From assembly GCA_964436865.1 (NCBI GenBank), contig CAYTFK010000391.1, positions 1 to 6,066 on the forward strand: a stretch of DNA of 6,066 nt, read 5' to 3'. The translations under genes and the position numbers were made by a program. Shown one piece after another: positions 1 through 3,833 of the stretch. Below the pieces are notes generated by a model that had not been told where the DNA came from, did not search any database, and saw nothing but the letters and a program-made list of their open reading frames with translations. Positions within the stretch are counted from its first letter, which is position 1. Each line of letters opens with the position of its first letter. This DNA is from JAXGPP01 sp964436865. GTDB taxonomy: Bacteria > Planctomycetota > Planctomycetia > Pirellulales > Thermoguttaceae.

Positions 1-755
1 AAGACGTACTCGTTCGGGTAGCGGATTTTGCCGGTGCCGCAGGTGATCCAAGGGCCGCCGTAGAAGCCGCAGCCCGTCTCCGTCATGAAGATGGTGTTCG
101 AGGTCCCATCCCTGATGTCGGCAATCTTAGACGACCGCAACAACGTGAACGGTCCGCTAATATCTCCGTTTTGAACGAACCCATCTGAAAAGGCCGGCCA
201 CCCTCCCGTGGCCCCGTCGCCGTTCCACGGGCTCCAATTGCCCACCGGTGAGACCGGGCCAGTCCACCAGTGGAACCCAGCATTAAAAGCGTAGTCGGTC
301 ACCGCCAAACCGTGGCTGGCGGCTGGCTCCGCGAGAGCGGGATTGGAGGGGCATCGCAGCGAACTCACCGGCGTGCCCACCACGGGTTGGGGAACTGGGG
401 TTACGCCGGCCTGTCCCCAAATCGGGTATCGCAGATCGGTCGATTGGTGCAACGCCGTTTGCTCCATGAACGGCAGAAGCATAAACAATCCGGAGTAGTG
501 CCACGGTGTGCCCGGCAGCGGCGTCGTGGCCGTCACATTTCCGTAGAGCCCGGAGGGCGGGAACCTCTTGTATGTGTCGTGATAGTTCTGCAGCGCCAAG
601 CCAAGCTGCTTGAGATTGTTTGTGCACTGCGAACGACGGGCCGCCTCGCGGGCGGACTGAACTGCTGGCAAGAGCAGAGCGATCAAGATGCCAATAATGG
701 CGATCACCACCAGCAGTTCCACAAGGGTGAAACCACTTCGAAACCGCACTCGCAT
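1..755 (-). CDS. DUF1559 protein with prepilin-type N-terminus (C-terminus beyond window edge)
   Basis: 251 codons are visible, reading off the left edge without a stop. Residues 7-30 form a type IV prepilin/pseudopilin signature: a short basic leader (MRVRFRSG), the likely cleavage after Gly8, then FTLVE with Glu13 at the +5 position, and a hydrophobic helix ending in LLPAVQSAREAARR. Next comes the usual DUF1559 segment (CTNNLKQLGLALQNYHD, residues 44-60, then RFPPSG), a Trp/Gly/Pro-rich middle part, and the conserved IRDGTSNT at residues 214-221 followed by a Glu. Family members are usually about 300-350 aa, so perhaps 50-100 residues are missing. They are processed like pilins and thought to sit in the inner membrane or be exported; their function is unknown and planctomycetes carry many copies. 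I chose ATG 755 over the in-frame ATG at 761 because a perfect AGGAGG (763-768) lies 7 nt before 755 and only 1 nt before 761. The family assignment is firm; the role is not known. Confidence 0.93.
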   Translation of the reverse strand, partial: MRVRFRSGFTLVELLVVIAIIGILIALLLPAVQSAREAARRSQCTNNLKQLGLALQNYHDTYKRFPPSGLYGNVTATTPLPGTPWHYSGLFMLLPFMEQTALHQSTDLRYPIWGQAGVTPVPQPVVGTPVSSLRCPSNPALAEPAASHGLAVTDYAFNAGFHWWTGPVSPVGNWSPWNGDGATGGWPAFSDGFVQNGDISGPFTLLRSSKIADIRDGTSNTIFMTETGCGFYGGPWITCGTGKIRYPNEYV

Positions 756-762
756 GACCATG

Positions 763-768
763 CCTCCT
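763..768 (-). promoter_or_regulatory. Shine-Dalgarno site deciding the start of the DUF1559 gene
   Basis: On the minus strand AGGAGG is followed by two in-frame ATGs, one after 1 nt (761) and one after 7 nt (755). Only the second has workable spacing, so translation most likely begins at 755 with MRVRF. Confidence 0.75.
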
Positions 769-800
769 GACTAAAGCGGAGAAGAAAAGACAGAACAGAC

Positions 801-832
801 GAAAACACTAAACGGGTTTTTCACCCGGAGTG
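801..832 (-). promoter_or_regulatory. leader hairpin with T-rich tail ahead of the DUF1559 gene (attenuator-like)
   Basis: Read on the minus strand, CGGGT and ACCCG (827-823 and 817-813) pair around a GAAAA loop. An outer CACT/AGTG pair (832-829 and 809-806) extends the stem across a 1x3 internal loop, giving nine base pairs in all. TTTTC follows at once (805-801) and then a pyrimidine-rich run up to the Shine-Dalgarno site. This shape resembles a weak intrinsic terminator or attenuator lying in the presumed 5' leader, about 46 nt before the start codon. On the opposite strand there is no T-tract. It could also be a chance structure. Confidence 0.35.
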
Positions 833-967
833 ATCCACGTCAATCCGCAATCCCGCGAGACTGGCCGAAGAGCGATGGGAAAAGGGAGCGTAGCCGCCCG
901 GCCAAGTGGAACTTAGTCCGGAACAAGCCTGCCGCGTCGGTGCTTCCCCCCCGCACGCTCCGCCGTG

Positions 968-997
968 ATATTACCACGAGGCGCCAAGTAAATGCAA
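968..997 (-). promoter_or_regulatory. candidate sigma-70-type promoter for the DUF1559 gene
   Basis: On the minus strand TAATAT (973-968; 4 of 6 matches to TATAAT, in a short A/T-rich patch) lies 18 nt after TTGCAT (997-992; 3 of 6 matches to TTGACA). It is downstream of the Hsp70 stop codon and its possible terminator, and would give a leader of about 200 nt. A second -35-like TTGACG at 843-838 has no good -10 partner. This is a pattern match only. Confidence 0.3.
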
Positions 998-1030
998 GCA
1001 GGCGTATCCGGTTTTGCAGGGGGATTCTGA

Positions 1031-1063
1031 GAAAAGTCGAAAGGGGCTCACTTTGCCCGCCCC
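1031..1063 (-). terminator. weak terminator-like hairpin after the Hsp70 gene
   Basis: About 28 nt after the Hsp70 stop, the minus strand has GGGGC (1063-1059) able to pair with GCCCC (1047-1043) across an 11-nt loop. A competing GGGC/GCCC pairing (1058-1055 with 1047-1044) has a 7-nt loop. TTTCGACTTTTC follows. The stem is short and the T-run is interrupted, so termination would be leaky if it occurs. Confidence 0.35.
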
Positions 1064-1091
1064 GCTCACTGTGGGCAGCGTGCCGCTCGGC

Positions 1092-2870
1092 TCACTCTTC
1101 GCGGACGCTGAATTCAAGCTTCCAGCGGGCGTCGCTGTGGGTGCTGTAGCACCAGAGTTCCAGCATGCCCAGTTCGGTGAGCTTGGGATGGAAGCGAACC
1201 GGGACGTACTCCTCGGCGATCTTGTCGTCGGGGGGGAGTTCGGCTTCGAGCGAGTCCGTTTCCTCGATCTCCTCCGGATTCCACCGGGCGAGCAGATCGC
1301 CCGGCCGGTCCTGCTTGCGGACCGAGGAGCTGAAAAAGCGAAACTGGGCCGGTTCTCCCACCACCAGGCCGATCTCGGAAGAGGGGACGTCGGTCTCGGT
1401 CCCCTCCTCCATCCCAAAGGGGACAACGCAAAGGGCCGACAGCGGCCGCGGTGTCCCGGGTATGGCGGGGCCGGCCGTCTCGATGCCCACATAATACGAC
1501 CGGGCGGTTCCGCCCCGAATCCGCACCCCGCCCCGCTCCTTCGCCCAACCGTAATAGGCTGCGCCGCGGGCGACGGCGTGATCCAGATCGAGTTCCCCTG
1601 CCAGGGGAGCCGGCGGTCTGGCGGGAAACCAATCGCCAAGTACTTCCAGCAACCGGGCACGCAGTGCGTCGGCCTTGAACACGCCGCCGTTAAAGAGCAG
1701 GTAGGTCGGCTGGACCGGACCGCCGCTGCCATGGGCCTGCAAGAATGCCGCCACATGCCGGGTGACCGCCGTATCGGCCTCAAACGGCAGTCCGATCTCG
1801 CGGAAGCCCGACGCACGGCGCCGGGCGGGCCGATCGTCGATCGAAGTGCGGGGGAAGAAACCGTCGACGAGCGTTTCGCTGACCAAGTTGCGGTCTACCT
1901 CCACAGAGATGGTGCCGCCAATCAAACGGCTGCCGCGTCCGAGGATCGAAATCGGGTGCCGCTCCGGCCCGCCCGGAGCCAGAAGGGTCTCCTTGGCGGT
2001 CCGGCAGGAGTGCCAGAGGGCCACCGACTGCCAGGGATCGAGCTTCACTCCCTTGGCAGCGAACAACTCGGCCACCCGGTGGGCCAAGGCAAGGTCCATG
2101 TTATCGCCACCGACGAGCAGATGGTTGCCGACGGCGATCCGCTCGAGCGTCAGTTCGCCATTCTCCTCGCCGACGCCGACGAGCGTCAGATCGGTCGTTC
2201 CGCCCCCGACGTCGCAGACAAGGAGCCGGTCGGAGACCTTAAGCATCCGCCGCCAGCGCTGAGCATTTGCCGCCAGCCACGAGTAGACGGCCGCCTGCGG
2301 CTCTTCAAGCAGGACCATATCCTGGGGCAACCCGGCGGCCAGGGCCGCTTCACGGGTAAGCTCGCGGGCGCTGGCGTCGAATGATGCCGGCACGGTGAGC
2401 ACGACGCGCTGTTCGGCCAGGGGGGCCTCGGGAAGCGCCGCCTGCCAGGCGGCCGCCAGATGCGCTAAGTAGCGTTCGGAGGCAGTCACCGGCGAGACCT
2501 TATTGACCTCCGGCGGTGCTTCCCAGGGAAGGATCGGCTGATGCCGGTCGACGCGGCTGTGGGCCAACCACGACTTGGCGGCCCCGACCGTGCGATCGGG
2601 GACCTCGGCGGCCTGACGCCGGGCCAGTTCGCCGACGGCGAAGTCGCGTCCCTGTTCCCACGGAACGTCGTACGCCCCGCCGCCCGCCTCGTGCGGGCTG
2701 GCCAGATAAAGAAACGACGGCAGCACAGTGCGGCTCTCGACCGTTCCGGCGGCGACGAGTTGTGGAATGGACAGCAATTCGACCTTGGGCGAATCGGCCG
2801 CCAGTGGGGCGTAGGCCAATACGCTGTTGGTCGTTCCCAAATCGATACCGACGACGTATTGAGCAGGCAT
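1092..2870 (-). CDS. atypical Hsp70-family ATPase, lidless and lacking the DnaK linker
   Basis: Complete at 592 aa; E. coli DnaK has 638. The ATPase domain is well kept: phosphate-1 loop GIDLGTTNS (8-16), a Lys in AAKSWL (K99) matching the catalytic DnaK K70, VLTVPASF (157-164) with P161 and R169 at the P143/R151 switch positions, EEP (189-191) with E190 at the DnaK E171 position, phosphate-2 loop DVGGGTTD (220-227), VGGDNMD (253-259), and NGGVFKADALR (394-404) then AVARGAAYYG (432-441) for the adenosine pocket. The DnaK linker (VLLLDVTPLSLGIET) is replaced by a glycine/arginine-rich stretch running into YYVGIETAG. The remaining ~130 residues look like a reduced beta-type substrate domain (VPFGMEEGTE..., QFRFFSSS, ending KLEFSVREE) with no helical lid and no EEVD-type tail. 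Ribosome binding is weak (only GAGA-like bases before ATG 2870), but the start is fixed by the position of the phosphate-1 loop. It follows a DUF2760 gene by 72 nt. ATP hydrolysis is likely; clients and co-chaperones are unknown. Confidence 0.93.
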   Translation of the reverse strand: MPAQYVVGIDLGTTNSVLAYAPLAADSPKVELLSIPQLVAAGTVESRTVLPSFLYLASPHEAGGGAYDVPWEQGRDFAVGELARRQAAEVPDRTVGAAKSWLAHSRVDRHQPILPWEAPPEVNKVSPVTASERYLAHLAAAWQAALPEAPLAEQRVVLTVPASFDASARELTREAALAAGLPQDMVLLEEPQAAVYSWLAANAQRWRRMLKVSDRLLVCDVGGGTTDLTLVGVGEENGELTLERIAVGNHLLVGGDNMDLALAHRVAELFAAKGVKLDPWQSVALWHSCRTAKETLLAPGGPERHPISILGRGSRLIGGTISVEVDRNLVSETLVDGFFPRTSIDDRPARRRASGFREIGLPFEADTAVTRHVAAFLQAHGSGGPVQPTYLLFNGGVFKADALRARLLEVLGDWFPARPPAPLAGELDLDHAVARGAAYYGWAKERGGVRIRGGTARSYYVGIETAGPAIPGTPRPLSALCVVPFGMEEGTETDVPSSEIGLVVGEPAQFRFFSSSVRKQDRPGDLLARWNPEEIEETDSLEAELPPDDKIAEEYVPVRFHPKLTELGMLELWCYSTHSDARWKLEFSVREE

Positions 2871-2908
2871 TTCTCTATTCGCTAATTGGCTTTCTGGTGG
2901 AGTCGATC

Positions 2909-2923
2909 CGTCGATCGTCGACG
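2909..2923 (-). repeat. perfect dyad between the DUF2760 and Hsp70 genes
   Basis: CGTCGA and TCGACG are separated by TCG: 6-bp perfect arms in the 72-nt gap, about 40 nt before the Hsp70 start. In the mRNA it would form a small hairpin with a 3-nt loop. It could stabilise or separate the two messages, or be a by-product of high GC content. Confidence 0.3.
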
Positions 2924-2942
2924 AAGCGGGCTCGGACTCGAA

Positions 2943-3488
2943 CTACAGTTCGACCTCCACCGGTGCGACGATTCGTGCGGCATCGGCCGTGCCGGACCAG
3001 GCAGGCACCTCGCAGGCAGTGGCCCGCCAACCGTGATGCCGGAGCCGTCCGCGAAACGGCGGCTCGCCCTGGACGTTACCCGTGAGGCGATAGCATCCGG
3101 CATCGAACCCGGCGACGACCTCGACCTCGGAACCTTCTTCCTGTTGAAGTACGGGTCGCAAGGCGAAAAGGCGTTCGAGCACGGCGCCACAGTCGCGATG
3201 CACGTCGCGTGCCGCGGCGCCGATCTGGGCATCGGTGTAGGCGGCCAGTTCTTCCTTGACGAAGTCGACAAACCGCGCTTCGCGCTGCAGCGTGGCCAAG
3301 AGAGTAACCGCCTCGCTCCGAACGGGCGGCTTTGGCCGGGCAGGCTCCTTGGGCCGCGGCGCGGCCTCGATGGCGGCCTGCGCGACGGCAGGTTCGACGC
3401 CAATCAAGGCTAACTCGACGCGTTGAGCGATCTCACCGTTGAAGAGCGTGATGAAAAACGCGCGGATGGCTGTCCAGATGCGCGACAT
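2943..3488 (-). CDS. DUF2760 domain protein
   Basis: Complete, 181 aa. Residues 1-18 (MSRIWTAIRAFFITLFNG) form a hydrophobic, amphipathic-looking segment that may attach the protein to the membrane but is short for a full span. An Ala/Pro/Lys/Arg-rich linker follows (about 42-58). The DUF2760 core begins at about residue 60: LLATLQREARFVDFVKEEL (63-81), YTDAQIGAAARDVHRDC (84-100), EEGSEVEVVAGFDAGCYRLTGNVQGEPPFRGRLRHHGWR (117-155), ending in a short beta-like IVAPVEVEL. The blocks LTGNV.GEPPF.G.L.H.GW and the AP.EVEL end are what I recognise as this family. The start at 3488 is chosen because GGAGG (3496-3500) lies 7 nt upstream; an ATG at 3527 would add 13 residues without such a site. The gene directly precedes an Hsp70 gene on the same strand, an arrangement I recall from other bacteria. 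The molecular function is unknown; acting as a partner or membrane tether of that Hsp70 is inference. Confidence 0.88.
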   Translation of the reverse strand: MSRIWTAIRAFFITLFNGEIAQRVELALIGVEPAVAQAAIEAAPRPKEPARPKPPVRSEAVTLLATLQREARFVDFVKEELAAYTDAQIGAAARDVHRDCGAVLERLFALRPVLQQEEGSEVEVVAGFDAGCYRLTGNVQGEPPFRGRLRHHGWRATACEVPAWSGTADAARIVAPVEVEL

Positions 3489-3495
3489 GGTTGTT

Positions 3496-3500
3496 CCTCC
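3496..3500 (-). promoter_or_regulatory. Shine-Dalgarno site deciding the DUF2760 start
   Basis: GGAGG on the minus strand with a 7-nt spacer to ATG 3488. It supports the shorter 181-aa reading over the frame opened at 3527. Confidence 0.7.
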
Positions 3501-3574
3501 GGTATTCGTCACGCCCTCCCGGTTCATCGCTCTTCGCCTGACGACGCGGCGCGATCGCTGCGCAGCTTCGAGAT

Positions 3575-3589
3575 GCGACGGGACGTCGC
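3575..3589. repeat. perfect dyad upstream of the DUF2760 gene
   Basis: GCGACG and CGTCGC flank GGA: 6-bp perfect arms, about 87 nt before the DUF2760 start. It may be an operator or leader hairpin. It resembles in size and core (CGACG/CGTCG) the dyad at 2909-2923 on the other side of the same gene. Confidence 0.3.
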
Positions 3590-3627
3590 CTCTGCGGCTG
3601 CGTTCACTTCATCACCGCTACCGGCCG

Positions 3628-3647
3628 TCACAGATACGGTTATGTGA
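3628..3647. promoter_or_regulatory. imperfect dyad, possible operator between divergent genes
   Basis: TCACA (3628-3632) and TGTGA (3643-3647) form perfect 5-bp arms around 10 nt, and 7 of 10 half-site positions are symmetric in all. It lies between the divergent DUF2760 and glycosidase genes, where a shared regulator could bind. The arms are in the reverse order of a CRP/FNR-type TGTGA-N6-TCACA site. No regulator is encoded in the window, so the assignment is speculative. Confidence 0.22.
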
Positions 3648-3742
3648 GGGGTACGCGGGACCCAGCGGGGAGGGCCGCAAGCTCCAAGTCTAGAAATGCC
3701 GGCAGACCGCGGCGAGTGTACAGATGTGAAGAACCGGCACGC

Positions 3743-3771
3743 TTGACTGCCAGTGGAACGTTCGACACATT
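3743..3771 (+). promoter_or_regulatory. weak candidate promoter for the glycosidase gene
   Basis: TTGACT (5 of 6 matches to TTGACA) is followed after 17 nt by CACATT (3 of 6 matches to TATAAT). If used, transcription would begin near 3778-3780, leaving a leader of about 55 nt to ATG 3834. The -10 is poor, so confidence is low. Confidence 0.25.
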
Positions 3772-3821
3772 GGCACAGTATGGCAGCACTCGCATCTGCC
3801 TTTCTACCGCATCACGCATGC

Positions 3822-3826
3822 AGAGG
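3822..3826 (+). promoter_or_regulatory. Shine-Dalgarno site deciding the glycosidase start
   Basis: AGAGG with a 7-nt spacer to ATG 3834. An in-frame ATG at 3780 would add 18 residues but has no purine-rich site before it, so 3834 is preferred. Confidence 0.6.
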
Positions 3827-3833
3827 CCTTGCC

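Larger units (their letters stand above)
756..1091. other. intergenic region between the Hsp70 and DUF1559 genes
   Basis: Neither strand shows a credible gene here: the short open frames lack Shine-Dalgarno sites and recognisable motifs. Read toward the DUF1559 gene, the region holds three short GCTCACT/AGTGAGC copies with a terminator-like hairpin just after the Hsp70 stop, a candidate promoter, a run of seven G (946-952 as C on the plus strand), a hairpin and a pyrimidine-rich stretch before AGGAGG. This supports the view that the DUF1559 gene is transcribed separately from the Hsp70 gene. Confidence 0.6.
3489..3833. other. divergent intergenic region between the DUF2760 and glycosidase genes
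   Basis: The two flanking genes are transcribed away from each other, so promoters for both should lie here. I see no convincing -35/-10 pair for the minus strand. On the plus strand TTGACT (3743-3748) is followed 17 nt later by CACATT, a poor -10. The stretch also contains two dyads (3575-3589 and 3628-3647) and a GCGATCGC palindrome. Open frames crossing it have no Shine-Dalgarno support, no recognisable motifs, and run into the real genes in a wrong frame. No tRNA or other RNA gene was recognised. Confidence 0.6.

Noticed and set aside
270..770. A 166-codon plus-strand frame opposite the DUF1559 gene.
   Set aside because: The minus strand encodes an unmistakable prepilin N-terminus and DUF1559 motifs over the same bases.
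1014..2384. A 456-codon open frame on the plus strand, antisense to the Hsp70 gene.
   Set aside because: It has no recognisable domain or good Shine-Dalgarno site and lies wholly opposite a clear Hsp70. Long antisense frames are expected in GC-rich coding DNA.
2886..3413. A 175-codon plus-strand frame opposite the DUF2760 gene.
   Set aside because: It is a shadow of DUF2760; the conserved blocks and the Shine-Dalgarno site are all on the minus strand.
3551..3558. GCGATCGC palindrome, identical to the cyanobacterial HIP1 octamer.
   Set aside because: It is a single copy in GC-rich DNA from a non-cyanobacterial context; HIP1 is meaningful only when highly abundant.
3640..3720. GC-rich intergenic stretch checked for a tRNA or small RNA.
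   Set aside because: There is no T-loop motif (GGTTCRANTCC), no acceptor-stem pairing, and no strong hairpin with a T-tract on either strand.
3770..3785. A sigma-54-like element, TTGGCAC followed by GGCA, upstream of the glycosidase.
   Set aside because: The -24 half is perfect, but the GG-to-GC spacing is 9 instead of 10 nt and the -12 half lacks TTGC. No enhancer-binding protein gene or site is seen.
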